Assembly (NCBI GenBank): GCA_027487385.1
Contig: JAIYDS010000248.1
Span: 1 to 54,423, forward strand
DNA: 54,423 nt
From: Acetobacteraceae bacterium
GTDB taxonomy: Bacteria; Pseudomonadota; Alphaproteobacteria; Acetobacterales; Acetobacteraceae
Reading direction: 5' to 3'
The notes under the pieces were generated by a model. The model had not been told where the DNA came from and did not search any database. It saw nothing but the letters and a program-made list of their open reading frames with translations. A program made the translations under genes and the position numbers. Positions 1 to 7,366 of the stretch are shown here, piece after piece; the first letter of the stretch is position 1; each line of letters opens with the position of its first letter.

Positions 1-12
1 ACCCCAATTCCC

Positions 13-49
13 GGGGTCCGGGGCCCTTCGGCCCCGGCAGCCGGAGGCC
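13..49 (-). repeat. Dispersed GC-rich intergenic repeat, reverse copy
   Basis: One copy of a repeat family found at least six times in this window. In this orientation it reads GGGGTCCGGGGCC, a CTTC loop, GGCCCCGG, then CAGCCGGAGGCC. The central stem can form a stable hairpin. It lies just beyond the stop codon of the BKACE gene, so it may act in transcript termination or 3'-end protection, although no clear T-tract follows on the minus strand. Confidence 0.75.
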
Positions 50-60
50 GGGGTTTTCTG

Positions 61-990
61 TCAGGAGCGGACCTGATCGCCGCCCGTGAGCGACAGCATC
101 TCCCGCGCCTCATCCGGGCTGGCGATTTCCAGCCCGAGTCCTTCGATGATCTGCCGCACCAGCCGCACCTGCTCGGCATTGCTCGTGGCGAGCCTGCCGG
201 GCCCGGCCCAGAGGCTGTCCTCCAGCCCCACGCGCACATTGCCGCCCATCGCCGCCGCCATGGCCGCGATCTTCAGCTGGTTCGCACCCGCGCCCAGCAC
301 CGACCACTGGTAGTTGTCGCCGAACAGGCGATCCGCCGTGCGCTTCATGTGCATCACGTCGTCCGGATGCGCGCCGATGCCGCCCTGCAGGCCGAAGACG
401 GTCTGGATGAACAGCGGCGCCTTCACCAGCCCCTGATCGAAGAAGTATTTCAGGTTGTAGAGGTGCGAGGTGTCGTAGCACTCGAATTCGAAGCGCGTGT
501 TGTTCCCGGCGCAGGTGGTCAGGATGTACTCGATGTCCTGGAAGGAATTGCGGAAGATGATGTCCTTGTTCGCCAGATAGGCGGGCTCCCACTCATGCTT
601 GAAGGTCTTGAAGCGGTTCAGCATGCCGAAGAGGCCGAAATTCATCGAACCCAGGTTGAGCGAGGCCACTTCCGGCTTGTGCAGGGCCGCCGGGCGCACG
701 CGCTCCTCGATGGTCATGGTCGGCGCACCGCCGGTGGTGATGTTCACCACGCAATTGCTGGCTTGCTTGATGATGCCGAGGAAGGGCGCGAAGGCCTCGG
801 GCGACTGGTCGGGGCGGCCATCCTCGGGGTTGCGGGCGTGCAGATGCACGATGGCCGCGCCGGCCTCCGCCGCGCCGATCGCGGCCTCGGCGATTTCGGC
901 CGCGGTGATGGGCAGATGCGGCGACATGCTGGGCGTGTGGATCGCCCCCGTGACGGCGCAGGTGATGATGACGCGACGCGGCTTGGCCAT
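61..990 (-). CDS. BKACE family beta-keto acid cleavage enzyme (DUF849)
   Basis: Predicted beta-keto acid cleavage enzyme of the BKACE/DUF849 family, which uses acetyl-CoA to split a beta-keto acid into acetoacetate and a new acyl-CoA in the cytoplasm. The 309-residue length is normal. The first TIM-barrel strand reads VIITCAVTGA, the zinc-ligand segment VHLHARNPEDG lies at about residues 48-58, and NITTGG follows at 83-88. A GGAGGAA Shine-Dalgarno precedes the ATG at good spacing. It follows an SDR gene on the same strand with a 59-base gap, so a two-gene catabolic unit is likely. The exact substrate (3-keto-5-aminohexanoate or another keto acid) cannot be read from sequence. Confidence 0.88.
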   Translation of the reverse strand: MAKPRRVIITCAVTGAIHTPSMSPHLPITAAEIAEAAIGAAEAGAAIVHLHARNPEDGRPDQSPEAFAPFLGIIKQASNCVVNITTGGAPTMTIEERVRPAALHKPEVASLNLGSMNFGLFGMLNRFKTFKHEWEPAYLANKDIIFRNSFQDIEYILTTCAGNNTRFEFECYDTSHLYNLKYFFDQGLVKAPLFIQTVFGLQGGIGAHPDDVMHMKRTADRLFGDNYQWSVLGAGANQLKIAAMAAAMGGNVRVGLEDSLWAGPGRLATSNAEQVRLVRQIIEGLGLEIASPDEAREMLSLTGGDQVRS

Positions 991-1049
991 GGCTCATTTC
1001 CTCCGTGAAGGGGCCAGTGTGGGAGAAGCCGGCCCCGCTGCAAACCCCG

Positions 1050-1796
1050 TCAGGAGCGGCCGCCATCCACCGAGAGGATCTGGCCCGAAATCCAGTCCGA
1101 AGCCGGTTCGGCCAGGAAGAGCACGGCATGGGCGATGTCCTCCGCCGCGCCCAGGCGGCGGCGATGAATCCCCTCCAGCACGCGGGCCTGGCCGGCTGGG
1201 CCATAGCTCTCCCATTGCGCGCGCGAGGCAGGGTTGGAGAGGATCAGCCCGGGGGCCACGGCATTGGCGGTGATGCCGTGCCGGGCGAATTCGAAGGAGA
1301 ATTGCTTGGTTAGCCCCACCAGCGCGTGCTTCGCCGCCGTATAGGCCTGGATGCCGGTCAGGCTCGGCCGCAGCCCGGCGCCGGAGGCGATGGTGATGAT
1401 GCGCCCGCGCCCGGCCTGCTGCATCACCGGGGCCGCGGCCTGCACGCACCACAGGGCGCTTTCCAGATTGGCCTGGAAGATGCTGTGCCAGCCCTCCTCC
1501 GTGACGGCGCTGAGCGGGCCGCCCACCTGGCCGCGCACGCCGCCGGCGCAGCAGACCAGCGCCTCGATGCCGCCTTCCGCGGCCACCATCTCCTCCACCA
1601 CGCGATGCACCGCAGCGCGCTCGGCGAGGTCCAGGGTGCGGCGCTGCACCGCCGCCGCGGCGGCCAGGCCCTCGGGGTCGCGGTCCAGCGCCCAGACCCG
1701 CGCGCCCTCCGCCGTGAAGGCCCGCGCCACCGCCTGGCCGATGCCCTGCGCGGCGCCGGTGACGAGGATGCGGGCGCCTGGAAAACGCGGGGTCAT
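1050..1796 (-). CDS. SDR family NAD(P)-dependent oxidoreductase
   Basis: Classical short-chain dehydrogenase/reductase, cytoplasmic. The cofactor glycine motif TGAAQGIG is at residues 13-20 and the catalytic YTAAK motif with its preceding serine lies in the middle of the protein. The C-terminus ISGQILSVDGGRS is the usual SDR ending. I start at the ATG at 1796 because it has a GGGAGG Shine-Dalgarno; upstream in-frame codons would add a proline/arginine-rich tail with no family match. About 248 residues, normal for the family. It is upstream of the BKACE gene on the same strand. The substrate is unknown; a 3-hydroxyacyl or sugar-alcohol substrate is possible. Confidence 0.9.
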   Translation of the reverse strand: MTPRFPGARILVTGAAQGIGQAVARAFTAEGARVWALDRDPEGLAAAAAVQRRTLDLAERAAVHRVVEEMVAAEGGIEALVCCAGGVRGQVGGPLSAVTEEGWHSIFQANLESALWCVQAAAPVMQQAGRGRIITIASGAGLRPSLTGIQAYTAAKHALVGLTKQFSFEFARHGITANAVAPGLILSNPASRAQWESYGPAGQARVLEGIHRRRLGAAEDIAHAVLFLAEPASDWISGQILSVDGGRS

Positions 1797-1869
1797 GCGA
1801 TGCCTCCCTTGATGCGGCGAGGGGGAGCTTTCCTGATTGTCGGGCGCTTGGCGAGGGACGGGCAAAAGG

Positions 1870-1981
1870 GCCTCCGGCGGCTGGGGCCGGGGCCCCAGAC
1901 CCCATTAATTTGTACATCCAAACAATGGTTTGGCGCCAAGTATTGGGGTCTGGGGCCTTTCGGCCCCAGCCGCCGGAGGCC
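1870..1981. repeat. Inverted pair of the dispersed repeat
   Basis: A forward copy (1870-1903) and a reverse copy (1945-1981) of the dispersed repeat face each other across 41 bases. Each copy has its own GGGGCC/GGCCCC stem, and the two can pair into one long hairpin. The reverse copy ends directly at the stop codon of the XRE-cupin gene at 1982. The AT-richer spacer holds no ORF or convincing promoter. Confidence 0.8.
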
Positions 1982-2563
1982 CTATCTCCGCGTCAACGCC
2001 ACCACATAGCGGCACCATTCGGCATCAGAGGGGTTGTGAAACCCGCAATCCCGCGGCGAAGTCAGGTCATAGGCCAGGCAATCGCCCGGGCTGAGCGCCG
2101 TCTCCTCCGCGCCTTGATGGATCACCAGGCGCCCGGCCCGCAGCCAGACCACCTGGCCGCGCAGGAAGCGGTAGGAGGCGGCGGGATAACCCACCCGCGC
2201 GCCGGGCGGCAATTCCACCTCCACCAGCTCCGGCTCGGCGCCGGGGGGTGAGAGGGCGCGGCGGCGATAGCCGGTCTCCGGGTCGGTCCAGACCTCCTGC
2301 AGCGCGGCGCGGCGCAGCAGCCCCGCCCCCGCATCCGCCTCCGCCCGGGCCAGCAGGGCCGAGACGGTGAGGCCGAGCGCGCCGGAAAGACGGCCCAGCA
2401 GCGCCGCGGTCGGGCTCGCCTCGGCGCGCTCCACCTTGCTGATCATGGCGCGGGAGACGCCGGATTCAGCGGCCAGCGTGGCGATGGACCAGCCCCGCGC
2501 CTCCCGCTCGCGCCGGATGCGCTGGGCCAGGCGGTCATCCAGGTCTGATAAGATAGTGGACAT
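1982..2563 (-). CDS. XRE family transcriptional regulator with C-terminal cupin domain
   Basis: DNA-binding regulator. Residues about 10-65 form a Cro/C1-type helix-turn-helix (RIRREREARGWSIATLA, then SGVSRAMISKVERAEASPT). Residues about 105-190 form a small cupin barrel ending RDCGFHNPSDAEWCRYVVAL, probably the ligand-sensing domain. The 193-residue length fits the XRE-cupin group, which often controls amino-acid or small-acid metabolism and its own gene. A palindrome CCACTTTAGTGG lies just outside its start codon, between it and a divergent small gene, consistent with autoregulation. The target genes are unknown; the SDR/BKACE pair downstream on the same strand is a possible partner. Confidence 0.9.
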   Translation of the reverse strand: MSTILSDLDDRLAQRIRREREARGWSIATLAAESGVSRAMISKVERAEASPTAALLGRLSGALGLTVSALLARAEADAGAGLLRRAALQEVWTDPETGYRRRALSPPGAEPELVEVELPPGARVGYPAASYRFLRGQVVWLRAGRLVIHQGAEETALSPGDCLAYDLTSPRDCGFHNPSDAEWCRYVVALTRR

Positions 2564-2579
2564 GCGACCACTTTAGTGG
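2555..2579. promoter_or_regulatory. Candidate operator of the XRE-cupin regulator
   Basis: Three half-sites AGTGG (2555-2559), CCACT (2568-2572) and AGTGG (2575-2579) are arranged as overlapping inverted repeats. The inner one forms the perfect 12-base palindrome CCACTTTAGTGG at 2568-2579. The site spans the start codon of the regulator and the 28-base gap to the divergent gene at 2592. Operator function is inferred. Confidence 0.5.
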
Positions 2580-2591
2580 AATCATCGCCGC

Positions 2592-2798
2592 ATGACCAGC
2601 ATGGGACATAATGGCGGGCCGCCGCTGGAGGATGAGGGCACCGCCTGGCGCAGCTGGGTCTGGCGCCGCGCCCACAAGAAGGCCTGGAAGACCCCGCCGC
2701 GCGAAATCGCGCTCCGCCGCCTGGCCCGCGCCGAGGAGCTGGGGCTGAGCTACAAGGACTACACGCTGGAGATCCTGGAGCGCGGCAAGTATCTGTGA
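2592..2798 (+). CDS. Small conserved basic protein of unknown function
   Basis: A 68-residue protein starting MTSMGHNGGPPLEDEG, then a tryptophan- and lysine-rich basic segment (WRSWVWRRAHKKAWK) and a helix ending EILERGKYL. The MGHNGGPPL start is, to my recollection, common in small alphaproteobacterial proteins of unknown function. There is no signal peptide or membrane segment. The in-frame ATG at 2601 is an equally good start. It is divergent from the XRE-cupin regulator with a 28-base gap, so both may share one operator. Confidence 0.7.
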   Translation: MTSMGHNGGPPLEDEGTAWRSWVWRRAHKKAWKTPPREIALRRLARAEELGLSYKDYTLEILERGKYL

Positions 2799-2876
2799 CG
2801 GCTTGCGCAAAGCTGTCATGGTTTGGGCGTCTGGCGCATGTTATGACGGCGCGGCCAACCGCCGATGGAGCGCGCC

Positions 2877-3851
2877 ATGATCCGCCGTCACCTGCTTGCC
2901 ACCTCGGGCGCCCTGCTGGCCGCCCCTGCCCTGATCGCTGCGGCCAGCGCGCAGCCTGCGCCGGCCCCCGCCGCCCCGGCCCAGGCGCCGGGCTTCTACC
3001 GCTTCCGGGTGGGCAGCTTCATCGCCACCACCGTCTGGGACGGCTTCGCCCCGCGCCAGAACCCCGGGACCGGCTGGATCGTGAATGCCGACCGCGCGGC
3101 GGTCGAGGGCGCGCTGCGCGACGCCATGCTTTCCACCGCCCGGCTGGACAATCCCTTCATCGTCACCTTCCTGGAGACGCCCGCCGGCCTGACGATGTTC
3201 GACAGCGGCACGGGCGGCCAACTCGCCCCGACCGCCGGCCGCATGCGTGAGAACCTGGCCGCCGCCGGCATTGATCCCGCCCGCGTCACGCGCATCCTGG
3301 TCAGCCATTTCCACGGGGACCACATCACCGGCCTCACCACCGCCGAGAACGCGGCCGTCTTCCCCAACGCGCAGGTCTTCGTGCCCGAGGTGGAATGGGC
3401 CTTCTGGGCGGATTCCTCGAACAGCGGGCGCGTGCCGGAATTCCAGCGCGGGACCTTCGCCAATACGGCGCGTCGCTTCGGCCCCTATCAGGGGAAGATC
3501 GAGCGCTTCGCGGCCGGCGCCGAAATCCTGCCCGGGGTGCGCGCCGTGGCCGCCTATGGCCATACGCCGGGCCACACGGTCTTTCATGTGGCCGATGGCA
3601 CGGACCAGCTTTTCGTCACCGCCGACACCTCCTCCCGCCCCGAGGTCTTCCTGCGCAACCCGGGCTGGGCGAGCATCTTCGACATTGACGGCGCGGCGGC
3701 GACGGCGAGCCGCATCGCCATCTTCGGCCGGATCGCGGCCGAGCGCGCGCGCATGACGGCCTATCATTTCCCCTTCCCCGCCAATGGCTTCATCCAGACC
3801 ATGGGGGATGGCTTCCGCTTCGTGCCGGCCGATTGGACCAATGCGATATAA
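2877..3851 (+). CDS. Secreted MBL-fold metallo-hydrolase
   Basis: Metallo-beta-lactamase-fold hydrolase with a signal peptide (MIRRHLLATSGALLAAPAL, cleavage near ASA-Q), so probably periplasmic. The zinc motif HFHGDH is at about residues 144-149; further metal ligands are expected in GHTPGH and in the DTSSRPEV region. The layout resembles AHL lactonase or methyl parathion hydrolase-like proteins, but the substrate is unknown. I start at 2877 because GGAG at 2867-2870 is correctly spaced for it; the in-frame ATG at 2865 would place that motif inside the coding region. It stands alone, with small genes on both sides. Confidence 0.88.
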   Translation: MIRRHLLATSGALLAAPALIAAASAQPAPAPAAPAQAPGFYRFRVGSFIATTVWDGFAPRQNPGTGWIVNADRAAVEGALRDAMLSTARLDNPFIVTFLETPAGLTMFDSGTGGQLAPTAGRMRENLAAAGIDPARVTRILVSHFHGDHITGLTTAENAAVFPNAQVFVPEVEWAFWADSSNSGRVPEFQRGTFANTARRFGPYQGKIERFAAGAEILPGVRAVAAYGHTPGHTVFHVADGTDQLFVTADTSSRPEVFLRNPGWASIFDIDGAAATASRIAIFGRIAAERARMTAYHFPFPANGFIQTMGDGFRFVPADWTNAI

Positions 3852-3970
3852 TCGGTCCAACCTATCGTGATGATTGATTTCTCGCCCTCATACCTATCGA
3901 GGGCGGCGCGTTAAACCTTTTCTCACCGGCGGGGGGATAGACCCCCGCCACCGAGAGAAGGACCCGACCC

Positions 3971-4228
3971 ATGCGCCGCATCGCCATCGCCACCGCCCTG
4001 ATCATCGCCGGTTTCGCGGGTGCCGCTTCCGCGCAGGGCATCTCCTCCAACGGCGTGATGTACGGCCAGTCGTGGAACCTGCCGCAGAACTTCTCCGCGC
4101 TGGAGCGCATGCAGACCGCCCAGGGCAGCGGCACCGCGGCCGAGCGCGCCGCCCGTGCCGCCCGTCAGGCGCAGTTCAACCGCAACTACCCCGGCACGCC
4201 GATCCGCCGCAGCAGCGCCGCGCGCTGA
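3971..4228 (+). CDS. Small secreted protein of unknown function
   Basis: An 85-residue protein with a clear signal peptide (MRRIAIATALIIAGFAGAAS, cleaved near SAQ-G). The short mature part is rich in Q, N, A and R and has no cysteine or recognisable domain. A GAGAGAAGGA purine tract precedes the ATG. The leader holds a GC-rich hairpin at about 3927-3951 (GGCGGGGG pairing with CCCCCGCC). It is convergent with the patatin region and the two share the bidirectional terminator hairpin at 4251-4276. Confidence 0.7.
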   Translation: MRRIAIATALIIAGFAGAASAQGISSNGVMYGQSWNLPQNFSALERMQTAQGSGTAAERAARAARQAQFNRNYPGTPIRRSSAAR

Positions 4229-4243
4229 GCCACCAGCCGTTCA

Positions 4244-4277
4244 GAAAAAAAGCCCGGCGGATCGCTCCGCCGGGCTT
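4244..4277 (-). terminator. Rho-independent terminator
   Basis: An 11-base-pair stem (AGCCCGGCGGA at 4251-4261 with TCCGCCGGGCT at 4266-4276, loop TCGC) is followed on the minus strand by seven Ts (the A-run 4245-4251). This is the strongest intrinsic terminator in the window. It ends minus-strand transcription from the patatin/tiny-ORF side and may work weakly for the convergent plus-strand gene. Confidence 0.88.
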
Positions 4278-4324
4278 CCCTTGGGCATTGCCGTGGCGTC
4301 GCCGCCCGCGGCCGGGGCCCCCGA

Positions 4325-4390
4325 TCAGCGGATGAAGGGGGCGGTCATCCAGGCCATGGAAACGGCGTCGTCCGAACTGCAATGAGACAC
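4325..4390 (-). CDS. Tiny 21-residue ORF with an extended Shine-Dalgarno
   Basis: GTG-initiated ORF of 21 codons, starting VSHCSSDDAVS and ending MTAPFIR, then TGA. It is preceded by AAAGGAGGTGATCC, complementary to essentially the whole anti-Shine-Dalgarno tail of 16S rRNA, with 7 bases between AGGAGG and GTG. It ends 48 bases before a strong intrinsic terminator and begins 82 bases after the patatin stop codon. Such a ribosome-binding site is very unlikely by chance, so translation is likely. The function is unknown: it could be a small protein, a regulatory leader or a ribosome-titrating element. It is too short for homology to be judged here. Confidence 0.6.
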   Translation of the reverse strand: MSHCSSDDAVSMAWMTAPFIR

Positions 4391-4423
4391 TGGATCACCT
4401 CCTTTCGGTTGTTGAGGAGGTGA
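4391..4423 (-). promoter_or_regulatory. Hairpin that can mask the Shine-Dalgarno of the tiny ORF
   Basis: On the minus strand TCACCTCCT (4423-4415) is perfectly complementary to AGGAGGTGA (4403-4395), with an 11-base loop. The 9-bp stem would bury the core of the tiny ORF's Shine-Dalgarno. The upstream arm is itself an anti-Shine-Dalgarno sequence. A translation switch is inferred from this geometry. Confidence 0.55.
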
Positions 4424-4471
4424 GCCTGCCTGGGTGCCCGGGGCACCGCAAGGAAAATCGGCCCGCGCCGC

Positions 4472-5695
4472 TCAGGCGGGCGGCGCCTTCGCCCAGACAT
4501 CGCCCCGGCGCATGCGCTCCCGCCCATATTCGAAGAGCGGGCGCATATAGGCCTGATCGAAGGGCAGCGTGTAGGGAATGGTGAAGTCGTTCTGGATATA
4601 GGCCAGGTTGTAATCCATCAGGTCACGCTGCGCCGCGAAATACATTCGCACGATGTCATTATAGCCCAGCGCTGAGATCATCGAACTGATGGCCCGCCCG
4701 GCAATGCCGATGGTCCGGCGATTGACCTGCGCCCCGGTCGGTTCCAGCCGGGCATTGCGAATGATCCAGGTCCGTGCCGAAGCGACCGGCAGGCGCTGCG
4801 CCATGCGCTGGCGCCGGAATTCTCCGACGGTCTCCGGGTAAAGGAAGGCCTGGGCAAAGACGCCCCCATCCACATGCAGCTCATGATGCGGCACGCCATT
4901 CACGCTGACATCGAAGAGCACGGGGGAGAAGGCGCCCGGGATCGCGGCGGAGGCCAGCATGATGCGCCGCACCGTGTCGAGCGCCTGCGGATGCCCGCTC
5001 CTGGCGATGGCGCCGATATTCCAGACGACCGGGCGCTCCGCATCCAGATTGGTGGTGCCGATCAGCAACAGTCTTCCGGCATCATGCTCCCTGCCGATGG
5101 CGGCCAGCATCCGCTCATCCATGTGGCGGGAGATGGTGCGGAAGAGCGGCGAGTTGTCCGCCATGCCGTCATTGAGGATCGCGGCGCTATAGCCGCGCTG
5201 GATCAGGATGTCGGCCAGGGTGATCTCGGTATAGACGGCCCGGAGGGATGCATCCCAATCGCTGCCCAGGAAGGCGAAGGGCGCGGCCAGGGCGCCGGTG
5301 CTGACACCCGTCACGAGGAAGAATTCGGGCCGGTCGCCGCGTTCGGTCCAACCGACGAGCAGCCCGGCGCCGAAGGCGCCGTCTTCGCCGCCGCCGGAGA
5401 TCGCCAGCAGGTCGAGATTGGGAATGGCCCGCTCCGGATCCAGCCCGCGGGTTGCGGCCTTGCGCCGCACAGCGGCGAGGAATTCCTCCTGCAGGCCCTG
5501 CTGCCCGGAGCGCTCATGCACGAAGAAGCGCTCATTGGGGATGCCGAGGACCGTCACGCTCTGCCGGTGGTCGGCCGGCACGGCGGGCAGGCGGGTCGGC
5601 AGCGCGCAACCTGCGAGGAGGGCTGGCGCGGGCAGGGCCAGAAGGGCGCGGCGGGAGAGAGGCGGGACCGGGACCGGGGCGGAGGGATCGAACAA
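4472..5695 (-). CDS. Patatin-like phospholipase lipoprotein
   Basis: Predicted membrane-anchored acyl hydrolase. The patatin signature is complete: glycine-rich oxyanion motif SGGGEDGAFGAG, nucleophile elbow GVSTGA, and catalytic aspartate in HVDGGVF. The N-terminus has arginines, a hydrophobic run and a lipobox LLAGC. No ATG fits: in-frame codons further upstream run into the acyl-CoA synthetase gene. I chose TTG at 5695, preceded by AAGG at good spacing; TTG at 5725 is the alternative. It follows the acyl-CoA synthetase by under 50 bases on the same strand, so fatty acids it releases could be activated by the upstream gene product. Function sure at family level, start uncertain. Confidence 0.82.
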   Translation of the reverse strand: MFDPSAPVPVPPLSRRALLALPAPALLAGCALPTRLPAVPADHRQSVTVLGIPNERFFVHERSGQQGLQEEFLAAVRRKAATRGLDPERAIPNLDLLAISGGGEDGAFGAGLLVGWTERGDRPEFFLVTGVSTGALAAPFAFLGSDWDASLRAVYTEITLADILIQRGYSAAILNDGMADNSPLFRTISRHMDERMLAAIGREHDAGRLLLIGTTNLDAERPVVWNIGAIARSGHPQALDTVRRIMLASAAIPGAFSPVLFDVSVNGVPHHELHVDGGVFAQAFLYPETVGEFRRQRMAQRLPVASARTWIIRNARLEPTGAQVNRRTIGIAGRAISSMISALGYNDIVRMYFAAQRDLMDYNLAYIQNDFTIPYTLPFDQAYMRPLFEYGRERMRRGDVWAKAPPA

Positions 5696-5742
5696 GAGCG
5701 GCCTTTTCCTCGTCGCGAGGGTCAATCTCCCGCCGCTGCATC

Positions 5743-7362
5743 CTATCCCCGAATGCTGCCCCGCAGCACATGTTTTTGGATCTTGCCCGTGCTGGTCTTG
5801 GGCAGTTCCGTAAAGACCACCCGCTTGGGCGCCTTGAACCCGGCCATCAGCGCGCGGCAATGCGCGATGATCTCGGCCTCTGTCGCGCTCATCCCGGGAC
5901 GGAGTTCCACGAAGGCGCAGGGCACCTCGCCCCATTTCTCATCCGGCTGCGCCACCACGGCGGCGAGCGCCACGGCCGGGTGCTTGTAGAGCGCGTCCTC
6001 CACCTCGATGGAGGAGATGTTTTCCCCGCCCGAGATGATGATGTCCTTCGAGCGGTCACGCAGCTGGATGTAGCCATCCGGGTATTTCACCGCGAGGTCG
6101 CCCGAGTGGAACCAGCCGCCGGCGAAGGCGGCGTCGGTGGCGGCCTGGTCCTTGAAATAGCCCTTCATCACGACGTTGCCGCGGAACATCACCTCGCCCA
6201 TCGCGACGCCATCGGCCGCGACGGGCTGCATCGTCGTGGGGTCCATCACGTCGAGCCCCTCCAGCGGCACATAGCGCACGCCCTGGCGCGCCATGAGCTT
6301 CGCCTGCTCGGCCGCCGGGGCGCGGTCCCATTCCGCATGCCACTCATTGGTGACGGCGGGGCCATAGACCTCGGTCAGGCCATAGACATGCAGCACGGCG
6401 AAGCCCGCGGCCCGCATCGCGGCCAGAACGGCCTCCGGCGGCGGCGCGCCGGCGACGACGAAGGTGACGGAGCCCGGCAAGGCGCGCTTCTCGGCTTCGG
6501 GGGTCGCGAGCAGCGTGCCCATGACGATGGGCGCGCCGCACATATGCGTCACGCCATGCTCCGCGATGAGCGACCACATGGCGGGGCCGCGCACCGCGCG
6601 CAGGCAGACATGCGTGCCGGCCATCGCCGTGATGGTCCAGGGGAAGCACCAGCCATTGCAATGGAACATGGGCAGCGTCCAGAGATAGACGGGATGCCGC
6701 CCCATCCCGGCCGAGAGCACATTGCCGATGGCGAGAAGCTGCGCGCCGCGATGGTGATAGACGACGCCCTTCGGCTTGCCCGTGGTGCCGGAGGTGTAGT
6801 TCAGGGCGATCGCGTCCCATTCGTCACGCGGCAGCGGCCATGCGAATTCCTCGCTGCCTTCGCTCAGCAGGCTCTCGTAGTCCTGGCCACCGAGGGTTTC
6901 GTCCGAGCGCGCCTCACTGTCATTCACCTCGATGATCGTGGGCTTGTTCGTGCATTGCACCAGCGCGGCGCGCAGCACGGGGATGAATTCACGGTCCACG
7001 ATGACGATCCGCGCTTCACCATGGTCGAGGATATAGGCGATGGTCGCGGCATCGAGACGTGTGTTGATGGTGTTCAGCACGCAGCCGGCCATGGGCACGC
7101 CGTAATGGCATTCCAGCATGGCGGGCGTATTGGGCAGCAGCGCCGCCACCGTATCGCCGCGCCCCAGGCCGCGCTGGTGCAGCGCATGCGCCAGCTTCAC
7201 GCAGCGCATGCGGAGTTCGGCATAGGATCGGCGCAGCGCGCCATGGATCACCGCCACATGGCCGGGAAACACCTCCGCCGTGCGTTCGAGGAAGAGCAGC
7301 GGCGTCAGCGGCTGGTGGTTGGCGGCGACGCGGGGAAGGGCATCGTAATCGGAAGCGGCCAT
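5743..7362 (-). CDS. Acyl-CoA synthetase (AMP-dependent, ANL family)
   Basis: Acyl-adenylate-forming ligase that activates a carboxylic acid to its CoA thioester using ATP. The P-loop motif YTSGTTGKPKGV is near residue 185, then GAPPP and YGLTEVYGP; the C-terminal domain has DRSKDIIISGGENIS and the catalytic lysine in KTSTGKIQKH. At 539 residues it is of normal length and resembles the medium-chain/DmdB-like acyl-CoA synthetases. It lies 4 bases downstream of the enoyl-CoA hydratase and is co-oriented with prpE, which points to a beta-oxidation-type acid-degradation operon. The chain length of the substrate is not determined. Confidence 0.92.
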   Translation of the reverse strand: MAASDYDALPRVAANHQPLTPLLFLERTAEVFPGHVAVIHGALRRSYAELRMRCVKLAHALHQRGLGRGDTVAALLPNTPAMLECHYGVPMAGCVLNTINTRLDAATIAYILDHGEARIVIVDREFIPVLRAALVQCTNKPTIIEVNDSEARSDETLGGQDYESLLSEGSEEFAWPLPRDEWDAIALNYTSGTTGKPKGVVYHHRGAQLLAIGNVLSAGMGRHPVYLWTLPMFHCNGWCFPWTITAMAGTHVCLRAVRGPAMWSLIAEHGVTHMCGAPIVMGTLLATPEAEKRALPGSVTFVVAGAPPPEAVLAAMRAAGFAVLHVYGLTEVYGPAVTNEWHAEWDRAPAAEQAKLMARQGVRYVPLEGLDVMDPTTMQPVAADGVAMGEVMFRGNVVMKGYFKDQAATDAAFAGGWFHSGDLAVKYPDGYIQLRDRSKDIIISGGENISSIEVEDALYKHPAVALAAVVAQPDEKWGEVPCAFVELRPGMSATEAEIIAHCRALMAGFKAPKRVVFTELPKTSTGKIQKHVLRGSIRG

Positions 7363-7366
7363 CGGG

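Noticed and set aside
4155-4385. Plus-strand ORF across the terminator region downstream of the small secreted gene
   Set aside because: It runs through an intrinsic terminator and opposite the tiny ORF, has no ribosome-binding site and starts inside the small secreted gene.
4391-4405. Fragment of 16S rRNA 3' end (GGATCACCTCCTTT)
   Set aside because: Only the terminal 14 bases match and no other rRNA sequence is present; the opposite strand explains it as an extended Shine-Dalgarno before a GTG-started ORF.
5696-5935. Longer N-terminus of the patatin gene reaching into the acyl-CoA synthetase gene
   Set aside because: It would overlap the acyl-CoA synthetase C-terminus, including its catalytic lysine region, and adds no family sequence before the lipobox.
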